A DNA stretch of 34,469 nucleotides from Alphaproteobacteria bacterium (GTDB lineage Bacteria > Pseudomonadota > Alphaproteobacteria > ATCC43930 > CGMCC-115725), in contig JAFAHP010000280.1 of the NCBI GenBank assembly GCA_019237175.1, forward strand, positions 1 through 34,469, written 5' to 3'. This document shows, piece after piece, positions 8,247-16,370 of this stretch (positions are counted from its first letter, which is position 1; the number at the start of each line of letters is the position of its first letter). The translations under genes and the position numbers were made by a program. A model generated the notes under the pieces. The model was not told the DNA's origin. It did no database searches and saw only the letters and a program-made list of their open reading frames with translations.

Positions 8247-8768
8247 TCACACGCAATCCGAGGCGGGATGGCCGAGTCGGAAAAAGACGCCGTTGCTCCA
8301 TACCCCAAGTTGCGTCTTCCCTGCGACCGATGTGTCGAGGGCCAGCGCAGCGAGCTCGTAGAACACGGGCCGCGACAATCGGGCTTCCAACCGATCGCGC
8401 ACAAGAATATAGGGCTGAGGTTCACCTGATGGTGCAGCCTCGACCCGGAGCGGATGATCGGTTCCCGCGGTCACAATATCGTCCAGATTGGTGCGGAAGA
8501 TCAGTTGCTGCTCGCAGCCTTTGCCGGCTACCGTCAGTTCGACCGCGAGAAACGGAGCGTCGTCGACAAGGATGCGGCCGCGTTCCGCCGGGGTCACGAG
8601 CCAATAGGCGCCATCCGCCTCGCGGTGCAGGACGGAAGCAAAGAGTTTGACGAGCGGCAGCCGGCCGATGGGAGAACCGCGATAGTGCCAATTGCCGTCA
8701 CGGGCGATCCGTATATCGAGATCACCACACTCGATCGGTCGGCGCGCGCCCGCCTCCGGGCCGATCAT
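8247..8768 (-). CDS. DUF1285 domain-containing protein
   Basis: 173-residue soluble protein of unknown biochemical role. Family hallmarks: DIRIARDGNWHYRGSPIGR near the N-terminus, LVKLFASVLHREADGAYWLVTPAERGRI, then DDAPFLAVEL and a C-terminal RPVFYELAALAL followed by LGVWSNGVFFRLG. The start at 8768 (ATG) fits the family length. It is divergently oriented to moxR with 73 bases between the two starts, and the same DUF1285/MoxR adjacency is common in alphaproteobacteria. That suggests shared control, though no operator is evident. Downstream, the Nudix gene follows after 45 bases. Confidence 0.88.
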   Translation of the reverse strand: MIGPEAGARRPIECGDLDIRIARDGNWHYRGSPIGRLPLVKLFASVLHREADGAYWLVTPAERGRILVDDAPFLAVELTVAGKGCEQQLIFRTNLDDIVTAGTDHPLRVEAAPSGEPQPYILVRDRLEARLSRPVFYELAALALDTSVAGKTQLGVWSNGVFFRLGHPASDCV

Positions 8769-8841
8769 TGAGGAATTGTCCGAGCGGATATTTTGCATCA
8801 GGTTTGCACCGGCCGAAGCGTTTGAAAAGGATCGCCACCTC

Positions 8842-9846
8842 TTGTCTCCGATCGCACCCGTCGACCCCGCATCCCCCGATCTTGTCGGCGAGGTGGATGC
8901 GCTCGGCCGCAGCCTCGGTCTCGTGCGCAGCCGGATCGGTGAAATCATTTTCGGGCAGCGCGAGGTGGTCGAGCAAGCCCTGATCACCCTGTTGTGCGGC
9001 GGCCATGCACTGCTGATCGGGGTCCCTGGGCTAGCCAAGACCCGGCTTGTCGAGACCTTGGGCACCATACTCGGGCTCGACGAGAAGCGCATTCAATGCA
9101 CTCCTGATCTGATGCCGGCCGACATTCTCGGTTCGGAAGTGCTCGAAGAGAGCGATACCGGCAGGCGGTCGTTTCGCTTTATCGCGGGACCGGTTTTTTG
9201 CCAGCTGTTGATGGCTGACGAGATCAATCGCGCGAGCCCGCGCACGCAATCGGCATTGCTGCAAGCGATGCAGGAAGGACGGGTTTCGATCGCCGGCCAG
9301 TATCATCCGTTGCCGCATCCCTTTCACGTCTTGGCGACGCAGAACCCGCTCGAGCAGGAAGGAACCTACCCGCTGCCCGAGGCCCAGCTTGACCGCTTTC
9401 TGATGCAGATCGATGTGGACTATCCCGATCGCGACGCCGAGCGCGAAATGTTGATCGCAACGACCGGCTTTGCCCAAGATCGGCCGCGGCCGGCGATGAC
9501 CGCCACTGAACTGATCGCGGCTCAGCGCCTGATACGCCGGATTCCGGTCGGCGAAAGCGTTCTGGACGCGATCCTGGCCCTCGTCCGCTCAGGTCGTCCC
9601 GACAGCGCCGGCAAGGGGATCACGCGCTTTGTTTCGTGGGGACCGGGGCCGCGCGCAAGCCAGGCCCTGATGCTCGCCTGCCGAGCGCGGGCGCTGATCG
9701 ATGGCCGCTACAGTCCTTCGGTCGACGATGTTCTGGCGCTCGCCCCGCCAGTGCTGCGCCATCGCATGGCAGTCAGTTTCGCCGGCCGAGGAGAAGGGGT
9801 TACGGTGGCCCAGATCATCGACCAGATTTCGGCGCCATTTCGTTGA
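8842..9846 (+). CDS. MoxR-family AAA+ ATPase
   Basis: AAA+ ATPase of the MoxR class, thought to act as a chaperone that matures or remodels partner complexes together with VWA-domain proteins. Starting at TTG 8842 it has 334 residues, normal for the family. Walker A is GVPGLAKT (60-67, Lys66). Walker B is LLMADEIN (Asp126, Glu127), followed by RASPRTQSALLQAMQEGRV, and sensor 1 is the Asn of VLATQNPLEQEGTYPLPEAQLDR. A C-terminal lid contains TRFVSWGPGPRASQAL. The TTG is chosen because AAAAGGAT (8825-8832) lies just upstream and no in-frame ATG or GTG gives a sensible length; a longer reading from 8692 would run into the divergent DUF1285 gene. It heads a four-gene module. Confidence 0.93.
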   Translation: MSPIAPVDPASPDLVGEVDALGRSLGLVRSRIGEIIFGQREVVEQALITLLCGGHALLIGVPGLAKTRLVETLGTILGLDEKRIQCTPDLMPADILGSEVLEESDTGRRSFRFIAGPVFCQLLMADEINRASPRTQSALLQAMQEGRVSIAGQYHPLPHPFHVLATQNPLEQEGTYPLPEAQLDRFLMQIDVDYPDRDAEREMLIATTGFAQDRPRPAMTATELIAAQRLIRRIPVGESVLDAILALVRSGRPDSAGKGITRFVSWGPGPRASQALMLACRARALIDGRYSPSVDDVLALAPPVLRHRMAVSFAGRGEGVTVAQIIDQISAPFR

Positions 9847-10781
9847 CTACCGGGGAATCGCGTTCGCTCGCCGCGCTGCTGCCCCAGCGCGCAACGCCCG
9901 CCGCGCTGCGTGACCGAGCCGAGCAGGCGGCGGCGGCCTTGCCGCCCCTCCTTGTGGCAGCCGAACGCGTTGCCGCCACCGTGGCCCAGGGTGTCCACGG
10001 CAGGCGTCGGGTCGGCCAGGGCGAAACTTTTTGGCAGTTCCGGCAATATGAGCCCGGCGATGCGGCGGGCCGGATCGACTGGCGCGAAAGCGCCAAGTCG
10101 CAGCGGCTTTATATCCGCGAGACCGAATGGGAGGCAGCGCAGAGCGTATGGCTGTGGCGCGACGCCTCGGCCTCGATGGATTATAGTTCAGCACAGTACA
10201 TTTCCGGTGCCGAATGGCCGACCAAACGCGACCGCGCCGAGCTGCTGCTTGTGGCTCTGGCCAGCCTGCTGGTGCGTGGCGGCGAGCGCTTGACCGCCCT
10301 TGGCGGCGGTACGGCACCGATGCACGGGAGGATTGCGCTGTCGCGCCTGGTCGAGATCATGGCGCGCGACGGTGCTCAGCGTGAGAGTCTGCCGCCGTTT
10401 GAACCGTTGCCACGCGCCGGCCTGCTGGTGTTGATCGGCGATTTTTTGTCGCCCCTCGACAGCGTTAACTCGGCTCTTACTCGCTTTGCGGCAAGCGGCG
10501 TCAAGGGCCACGTCCTGCAAATCGTCGACCCGGCGGAGGAGGATTTGCCGTTCCACGGCCGCGTGCACTTTGCCGGTATCGAAGAGCGTGACGAGATTGT
10601 CGTGAGCCGCGTCGAGACCGTCCGGGAGGATTACTCGCGTCGGTTTCGTGATCACCGCGCCGGTCTCGAAGAGATCGCTGCTCGGCTCGGCTGGACCTTT
10701 GGCCGGCATCGCACCGATCGCGCCCCGGGATTGGCACTCTTGGCGCTGTACGCGGCACTCTCTGGCGATCGCCGACGGTGA
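9843..10781 (+). CDS. DUF58 domain-containing protein (VWA-like)
   Basis: Cytoplasmic partner protein of MoxR-type ATPases; exact role unknown. 312 residues from TTG 9843, which overlaps the moxR stop in TTGA, indicating translational coupling. The DUF58 signature is clear: FWQFRQYEPGDAAGRIDWRE followed by SAKSQRLYIRETE. It is followed by a von Willebrand A-like strand with an intact D-x-S-x-S metal site (Asp107, Ser109, Ser111 in WRDASASMDY) and a later LVLIGDFLSPLD. Length and arrangement are standard for the family. No transmembrane helix is apparent, unlike some DUF58 proteins with N-terminal anchors. Confidence 0.9.
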   Translation: MTTGESRSLAALLPQRATPAALRDRAEQAAAALPPLLVAAERVAATVAQGVHGRRRVGQGETFWQFRQYEPGDAAGRIDWRESAKSQRLYIRETEWEAAQSVWLWRDASASMDYSSAQYISGAEWPTKRDRAELLLVALASLLVRGGERLTALGGGTAPMHGRIALSRLVEIMARDGAQRESLPPFEPLPRAGLLVLIGDFLSPLDSVNSALTRFAASGVKGHVLQIVDPAEEDLPFHGRVHFAGIEERDEIVVSRVETVREDYSRRFRDHRAGLEEIAARLGWTFGRHRTDRAPGLALLALYAALSGDRRR

Positions 10782-10794
10782 AGGATCAGAGTTA

Positions 10795-10830
10795 ATGGCG
10801 CAGATCGCGGTGACGAGCGCGGCGGGTTGA
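10795..10830 (+). CDS. Putative 11-codon leader peptide
   Basis: ATG at 10795 opens a reading frame MAQIAVTSAAG that ends in TGA at 10828-10830, sharing its A with the ATG of the DUF4159 gene (TGATG). AAGGAT at 10781-10786 gives it a well-spaced ribosome binding site, whereas the DUF4159 start has none that I can see. It could deliver ribosomes to the larger gene by termination-reinitiation. Chance occurrence is quite possible; conservation in relatives would decide. Confidence 0.3.
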   Translation: MAQIAVTSAAG

Positions 10831-13547
10831 TGATGCTGGCGCTAGGGTCGGTCGCTTTCGCATCGCCATGGCTGCTTTTGGTGCTCGCCGGATTGCCGAT
10901 GATCTGGTGGTTGTTGCGGGTGATGCCGCCGGCGCCGCGCCGCATCGCATTTCCGGCGGTGCGGTTGCTGCTGGGCTTGGTGGCGCGCGAGGTGACACCG
11001 GCGCGCACTCCCTTGTGGCTGATCCTGCTGCGCATGGCGATTGCCGCGCTGGTGATCGTCGGGATGGCTCATCCGCTCCTGAACCCGCAACCGCAGCTTG
11101 CCGGGTCGGGCCCGTTGATTGTAGTCGTCGATGATGGTTGGGCGGCAGCGAGTGACTGGCACGCCCGTCAGGCGGCGCTTGGCGATATTTTTGCCAAAGC
11201 CGACCGCGAGGACCGCCAGATAGTGCTCGTCACCACAGCGCCGCCGGGTACGGATAGCGCACCCCCGCCATTGGCGCCCATCCGTGCCGCCGATGCGCGC
11301 GCGGCGGTCGAGGCCCTGCAACCAAAGCCCTGGCCGGTCGACCGCCGGGCTGCGCTGGTGCGTCTGCGACAGCTCTCCCTGCCCGGTGCAAATGCCGCGA
11401 TCTGGTTCAGCGACGGCATCGACGATGGCGGCGGCGCCAAGGCGCTCGGCGACTATCTCGACGAGCGCGGCAGTCTGCAATACCTGACCGCCGGAGCGGA
11501 CCAGGCTCCCATGCTTTTGGCCCCCGGCGATCGCGAGTCGAAGGATCTCTCTGTCCTGCTGCGCTCTTTGCCGACCCGGAAGCCGCGCCGATACGAGGTG
11601 CGGGCGAGCGGAGGAGATGGCCGCTTCCTCGCGCGCCAGGCGCTGACGATCGAGTCCGGAGGGGTTTCCAGCATGGCGGATTTGGTGATGCCGAACGAGC
11701 TGAGAAACCAGATCGTCCGCATCGACGTCGAAGGCGGGCAATCGGCCGGCGCGGTGGTGCTTGTCGACGATCGCTGGCGCCGCCGACCGGTCGGGATTGC
11801 AACTGCAGCGAATGCCGGCGCTCAGCCGTTGCTTAGCGAGAACTATTATCTCGAGCGCGCGCTGGAGCCCTTCACCGAGATCCGGCGCGGGCACGCCATC
11901 GATCTGTTGAAGCGCCAGCTGGCGGTGCTGATCTTCGCCGATGCGAGCCCGGATTCCCCGGCCGAAGCCGAGGCGATAGAGAAATGGGTCGAGACTGGCG
12001 GGTTGCTGTTGCGCTTTGCCGGTTCGCAACTCGCCGAACAGGATGACAAATTGATGCCGGTGCGGCTACGCCGTGGCGGACGTACCATCGGCGGAGCAAT
12101 GTCCTGGGAGCAGCCCGCGAAACTGGCGCCGTTCGTTGCCGACAGCCCGTTTGCCGGGCTGCCGCTTCCGGCGGACGTAACAGTCACGCGTCAAGTCCTG
12201 GCGGAGCCGGATGTTGGTCTTGCCGGCAAGACATGGGCACGGCTCGCCGACGGTACCCCGCTCGTCACCGCTGAAAAGCGGGGAGGCGGCTGGGTCGTCC
12301 TGGTCCACACAACCGCGAATGCCGACTGGTCGAACCTGTCGTTGTCCGGTCTATTTGTTGAAATGTTGCGCCGCATTGTGGCCATGAGCCAAGGCGTCGC
12401 CGCGGCGAGCGAAGCGAGTTTGGCCCCGATCGAAACCCTTGACGGATTCGGCCATCTACAGCGCGCACCGGTCACGGCGCGGCCGATCGCGGGATCGGAA
12501 ATCGCGACTGCAACTGTCTCACCGCAACATCCGCCGGGCTTTTACGGCACGCAGGACGCGCGCCGCGCGCTCAATCTTTCGACCGGGCTGTCCGCGCTCA
12601 CGGCGATTGGCGGACTCCCCCCGGATGTACATCGCCAACCGCTCGGGCGCGGCAGCGAAATCGACCTGCGGGCGCCGGTCCTGAGCTTTGCGCTGCTGCT
12701 GGTGTTCGCCGATTTACTGATCGCGTACGGCCTGCGCGGGTTGTTGTGGCGGCGCGCGGCACGCACCGCCGGCGTGCTGCTCGTGCTGTTCTTCGCGGCG
12801 TCGCTGCCGGCGCGCGCCAACGACGCCTTTGTTGTTCGCGCCACATCGCAGTTGCGGCTAGCGTATGTCAAGACCGGCAACGACGAGGTCGACAACGAAA
12901 GCCGCGCCGGCCTGCTCGGCCTTGGCGATGCCCTTGCGCGACGCACCGCCGTTGAGACCGGCGAGCCGCTCGAGGTCGATATCGAAGCCGACGAACTGAT
13001 CTTTTTTCCGCTGCTGTACTGGCCGGTTACCGACGACCAACCGCCGCCGTCGCCAAACGCGGTAGAGCGCATAAACCGCTATCTTGAAACCGGCGGGACG
13101 ATCCTGTTCGACACTCGAGACGGCGACGAGCAGTCGCCCGGGCCGTTTGGGGGTGCGGCGATCGCGGCCGAGCGCCTGCGCCGACTGACCGCGGGCATCA
13201 ATATGCCGCCGCTGGTTCCGATTCCCCCCGACCACGTGCTGACCAAATCCTTTTATCTGCTGCACGAGTTTCCGGGCCGCTGGAATGTCGGAACGTTATG
13301 GGTTGAACCGGCCGACGATCACGTCAACGATGGGGTTTCGAGCGCAATTGTCGGGGCAGACGATTGGGCCGGTGCCTGGGCCATCGGCAGAGACAGCCAG
13401 CCGCTTTACGCCGTCGTCCCCGGCAGCGAGCAGCAGCGCGAAATGGCGCTGCGCTTCGGCATCAATCTCGTCATGTACGTGCTGACCGGTAATTACAAAT
13501 CTGACCAGGTCCACGTGCCTGCGATCCTGGAGCGGCTCGGCCAATGA
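10830..13547 (+). CDS. BatA-like / DUF4159 membrane protein
   Basis: Large envelope protein of the MoxR module; biochemical role unknown. 905 residues from ATG 10830 (TTG 10827 and ATG 10833 are alternatives). The N-terminus (about 1-85) is a BatA/aerotolerance-type segment with two hydrophobic helices (LGSVAFASPWLLLVLAGLPM and LILLRMAIAALVIVGMAH). A VWA-like region follows, but its metal motif is degraded: D101-D-G-W-A replaces D-x-S-x-S, while WFSDG later is kept. An amidotransferase-like region with VETGGLLLRFAG lies at about 385-405. Helices near 616-637 and 645-661 precede the C-terminal DUF4159 domain (about 665-900, with LRLAYVKTG, FFPLLYWPV, RYLETGGTILFDTRDG). Its stop overlaps the next start in ATGA. 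Confidence 0.88.
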   Translation: MMLALGSVAFASPWLLLVLAGLPMIWWLLRVMPPAPRRIAFPAVRLLLGLVAREVTPARTPLWLILLRMAIAALVIVGMAHPLLNPQPQLAGSGPLIVVVDDGWAAASDWHARQAALGDIFAKADREDRQIVLVTTAPPGTDSAPPPLAPIRAADARAAVEALQPKPWPVDRRAALVRLRQLSLPGANAAIWFSDGIDDGGGAKALGDYLDERGSLQYLTAGADQAPMLLAPGDRESKDLSVLLRSLPTRKPRRYEVRASGGDGRFLARQALTIESGGVSSMADLVMPNELRNQIVRIDVEGGQSAGAVVLVDDRWRRRPVGIATAANAGAQPLLSENYYLERALEPFTEIRRGHAIDLLKRQLAVLIFADASPDSPAEAEAIEKWVETGGLLLRFAGSQLAEQDDKLMPVRLRRGGRTIGGAMSWEQPAKLAPFVADSPFAGLPLPADVTVTRQVLAEPDVGLAGKTWARLADGTPLVTAEKRGGGWVVLVHTTANADWSNLSLSGLFVEMLRRIVAMSQGVAAASEASLAPIETLDGFGHLQRAPVTARPIAGSEIATATVSPQHPPGFYGTQDARRALNLSTGLSALTAIGGLPPDVHRQPLGRGSEIDLRAPVLSFALLLVFADLLIAYGLRGLLWRRAARTAGVLLVLFFAASLPARANDAFVVRATSQLRLAYVKTGNDEVDNESRAGLLGLGDALARRTAVETGEPLEVDIEADELIFFPLLYWPVTDDQPPPSPNAVERINRYLETGGTILFDTRDGDEQSPGPFGGAAIAAERLRRLTAGINMPPLVPIPPDHVLTKSFYLLHEFPGRWNVGTLWVEPADDHVNDGVSSAIVGADDWAGAWAIGRDSQPLYAVVPGSEQQREMALRFGINLVMYVLTGNYKSDQVHVPAILERLGQ

Positions 13548-15655
13548 CGAACATCGGCTGGTCACTTGCCGCGGCACCACTGCTGGCATGGTGGGCGCTG
13601 GCTCTGTTCGCCGCGATCGCTGCCCTGGTCATCGCTCTCGGCGTTTGGCGGGGCGCCCCGGGGCTGGGCTGGCGCGCCACGGCAATCACGCTGTTGCTGG
13701 CAGCGCTGATCAATCCGTCGCTGATCGAAGAACAGCGCAGGCCCCAGCGCGATGTCGCGATCATCGTCGTCGACGATTCGCCGAGCCAGAGCATCGGCGA
13801 CCGGCGTCAAGTGACAGCCAAAGCGCTCACGGCGCTCAGAGACAAGCTCGGGCGGGAGCGCGATCTCGACATTAGGATGATCCGAGCTGGGGCACCACAG
13901 CCCGGCGCCGGGGACGAAGGGACGCGGTTGTTCGAGGCGCTCGGTCGGGCGATGTCCGACATCCCGCGGCAGCGTCTCGCCGGAATTGTCATGATTACGG
14001 ATGGCGAGGTCCACGATGTCCCTACCGGCGTCCCGAAGGCGTTGCAGCAGGCGGTTCCCGCCCCCCTGCATATCCTGCTGACCGGGCAGCCGAACGAGCG
14101 CGACCGTCGCCTGGTCGTTTCGGAGGCCCCGAGTTTTGGCATCGTCGGCAAACAGGCGCAGTTGAAGGTCCGAGTCGAGGACCTGCCGGAGACCATGGGC
14201 GCCAGGACCAGCGACGATATCATCGAAGCGCGCGTGACTTGGCGCAAGGACGGCGGCACACCCCGGGAGCTAGCCGTCCCGGTCGGCCAAGATGTGGCCT
14301 TGCCGGTGCCGATCGATCATGGCGGCTCGAATGTGGTGGAGATGCAAGTTGAGCCGGGGCCACATTCGCTCACTCCAATCAACAAGCGCGCAGTGGTTGT
14401 CGTCGATGGTGTGCGCGATCGGCTGAGGGTACTGCTGGTCTCAGGAGAGCCGCATGCCGGCGAGCGGGTCTGGCGCAACATCCTCAAATCTGATCCCTCG
14501 GTCGATCTGGTACATTTTACGATATTGCGGCCGCCCGAGAAGCAGGACGGTACTCCGATTCGCGAGCTGTCGCTGATCGCCTTTCCAATCCGCGAGCTGT
14601 TCGACACTAAACTCGATGATTTCGACCTCATCATCTTTGACCGCTACAGCCGGCGTGGTGTCATTCCCGAAGCGTATCTCGAAAACGTCGTGCGATACGT
14701 GCGCAACGGCGGTGCCCTGCTGGAGGCAGCGGGTCCCAATTTCGGCACACCGCTGAGCCTATCGCGCACGCCGCTTGGCGCGATATTTCCGGCCGAGCCG
14801 ACCGGGGAAGTCTTTGACGAGGGCTTCAAGCCGCAACTCACCCCGCTCGGCCGCCGGCATCCGGTGACCGAAGGATTGCCGGAAGCGGGGCCAGCGGGCG
14901 GGGATCCGAGTTGGGGGCGATGGTTTCGCCAGGTCGACGCGCGCGTTGAACGTGGTGTGACAGTCATGACCGGCGACCGCGGCGACCCGCTTCTCGTGCT
15001 CGATCGCGTCGGCAAGGGACGGGTGGCGCAGCTGATGTCGGACGAGATGTGGTTCTGGGCGCGGGGCTTTGAGGGCGGGGGCCCGCAGGCCGAATTGTTG
15101 CGCCGCCTGGCCTATTGGCTCATGAAAGAGCCGGATCTCGAAGAGAACGATCTGCGCGCTTCGGTTGACGGCGATCATCTGGTCGTGACCCGGCAGTCTT
15201 TGCAGCCGGACGACCGCCCGGTCACTGTGACCGCACCCGATGGCACGAGCCGCAGCCTCGAGCTGACTGCGGACGTAGGGGGCCGCAGCATTGGTCGTCT
15301 GGCAGTCACCCAGATGGGCCTGTATCGGGTCAGTGACGGTAGCCGCACCGCACTCGCCGCGGCCGGACCGCTTAATCCGATCGAGTTCAGCGATGTCCGG
15401 ACGACCGCCGATAAGCTAGCTCCAGTGGTCAACGCGACCGGCGGCGGGATTTACTGGATTGGCTCGGGCGACATCCCCGAGGTCCGCCGCATCTCGGGCG
15501 AGGATCCCGCAGCCGGACGGGATTGGATGGGCTTTCGTGCGAATGGCGACTATACGGTCAGCGGGCTTAGTGAGATGCCGTTGGTCCCCGCCGCGGTGAC
15601 ACTGGCGTTGATCATCGGGGGTCTTCTGGCGTCATGGCGGCGCGAGGCGAAGTGA
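13544..15655 (+). CDS. Membrane protein with VWA-like and GATase1-like regions
   Basis: 703-residue envelope protein, last gene of the MoxR module. Two N-terminal hydrophobic helices (about 8-33 and 43-58) are followed by a VWA-like domain with an intact D-x-S-x-S site (Asp77, Ser79, Ser81 in VVDDSPSQS) and the matching MITDGE strand. A class I amidotransferase-like fold follows (about 290-430: RVLLVSGEPHAG, DLIIFDRYS, YVRNGGALLEAAGP). It lacks an obvious Cys-His-Glu triad, so it is probably a binding fold, not an enzyme. A single helix near 680-698 (PAAVTLALIIGGLLASW) lies at the C-terminus. It overlaps the DUF4159 gene by 4 bases. Proteins like it accompany MoxR/DUF58/DUF4159 in other alphaproteobacteria; function unknown. 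Confidence 0.85.
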   Translation: MTNIGWSLAAAPLLAWWALALFAAIAALVIALGVWRGAPGLGWRATAITLLLAALINPSLIEEQRRPQRDVAIIVVDDSPSQSIGDRRQVTAKALTALRDKLGRERDLDIRMIRAGAPQPGAGDEGTRLFEALGRAMSDIPRQRLAGIVMITDGEVHDVPTGVPKALQQAVPAPLHILLTGQPNERDRRLVVSEAPSFGIVGKQAQLKVRVEDLPETMGARTSDDIIEARVTWRKDGGTPRELAVPVGQDVALPVPIDHGGSNVVEMQVEPGPHSLTPINKRAVVVVDGVRDRLRVLLVSGEPHAGERVWRNILKSDPSVDLVHFTILRPPEKQDGTPIRELSLIAFPIRELFDTKLDDFDLIIFDRYSRRGVIPEAYLENVVRYVRNGGALLEAAGPNFGTPLSLSRTPLGAIFPAEPTGEVFDEGFKPQLTPLGRRHPVTEGLPEAGPAGGDPSWGRWFRQVDARVERGVTVMTGDRGDPLLVLDRVGKGRVAQLMSDEMWFWARGFEGGGPQAELLRRLAYWLMKEPDLEENDLRASVDGDHLVVTRQSLQPDDRPVTVTAPDGTSRSLELTADVGGRSIGRLAVTQMGLYRVSDGSRTALAAAGPLNPIEFSDVRTTADKLAPVVNATGGGIYWIGSGDIPEVRRISGEDPAAGRDWMGFRANGDYTVSGLSEMPLVPAAVTLALIIGGLLASWRREAK

Positions 15656-15680
15656 GCTAGCACCTCTCGGGTGGTGAATC

Positions 15681-16370
15681 TTGGAGTTCAGAAAGGTTTT
15701 GGCGCCGCTGCACCCGGACGGTTTCAAATTCGTCCTTGCAGCGATTGTGGCGACGGTGTTGCTGTTTTTGGTGTCGTGGCCGGTGGGATCGGCAGCGCTG
15801 GTGATAACCTTATGGCTGGTCTATTTTTTTCGCGATCCGTGGCGGGTGACGCCGATGCGCGAAGGAGTGCTGGTCAGTCCGGCCGACGGCATCGTTACCT
15901 CGGTCGTGCAGGGCCCGCCCCCGCCGGAATTGACGATGGGTGAGGGCGAAGTTACGCGGATCGGTATTTTCCTCAGCCTTTTCGATGTGCATGTAACGCG
16001 AGCCCCGATCGGCGGCCAGGTCGCGACACTGCGTTCGACGAAGGGCCGTTTTCTAGACGCAAGCGATGAAGCCGCCAGTCTCCACAACGAACGATTGGCG
16101 ATTCGCATAGCGCCGCCGGAAGGGCCGCAGATCGCCTTTGTCGCCGTGGCGGGTCTCGTCGCCCGCCGAATTGTCTGCGATTTGCGCGAAGGCCAGCGGG
16201 TCGCGGCAGGCCAGCGGATCGGCATTATTCGCTTTGGCTCACGAGTCGATGTTTATTGCCCGCCGCCTTATGCCACAATGGTCGTGGCCGGCCAGCGGAT
16301 GGTCGGCGGAGAGACAGTGATCGCCGATCGGTTGGCGCAACAACCGGTAACGCAAGGAAGCGCGCATTGA
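15681..16370 (+). CDS. psd: Phosphatidylserine decarboxylase proenzyme
   Basis: Converts phosphatidylserine to phosphatidylethanolamine at the inner membrane using a pyruvoyl group made by self-cleavage. 229 residues, the short form common in alphaproteobacteria. A membrane-associated N-terminal segment (about 17-44) precedes YFFRDPWR, SPADGIVT and IFLSLFDVHVTRAP. The cleavage motif is FGSRVD, with the scissile bond between Gly186 and Ser187, so a small alpha chain of about 43 residues would be released. The start is TTG 15681: an in-frame stop lies just upstream and no ATG gives the conserved LHPDGFKF N-terminus. The ribosome binding site is weak. It overlaps pssA by 4 bases. Confidence 0.94.
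   Translation: MEFRKVLAPLHPDGFKFVLAAIVATVLLFLVSWPVGSAALVITLWLVYFFRDPWRVTPMREGVLVSPADGIVTSVVQGPPPPELTMGEGEVTRIGIFLSLFDVHVTRAPIGGQVATLRSTKGRFLDASDEAASLHNERLAIRIAPPEGPQIAFVAVAGLVARRIVCDLREGQRVAAGQRIGIIRFGSRVDVYCPPPYATMVVAGQRMVGGETVIADRLAQQPVTQGSAH

Noticed and set aside
8692..8841. N-terminal extension of MoxR from a start at 8692
   Set aside because: It would overlap the divergent DUF1285 gene by 77 bases, and the added residues are unlike any MoxR protein; TTG 8842 gives the normal length.
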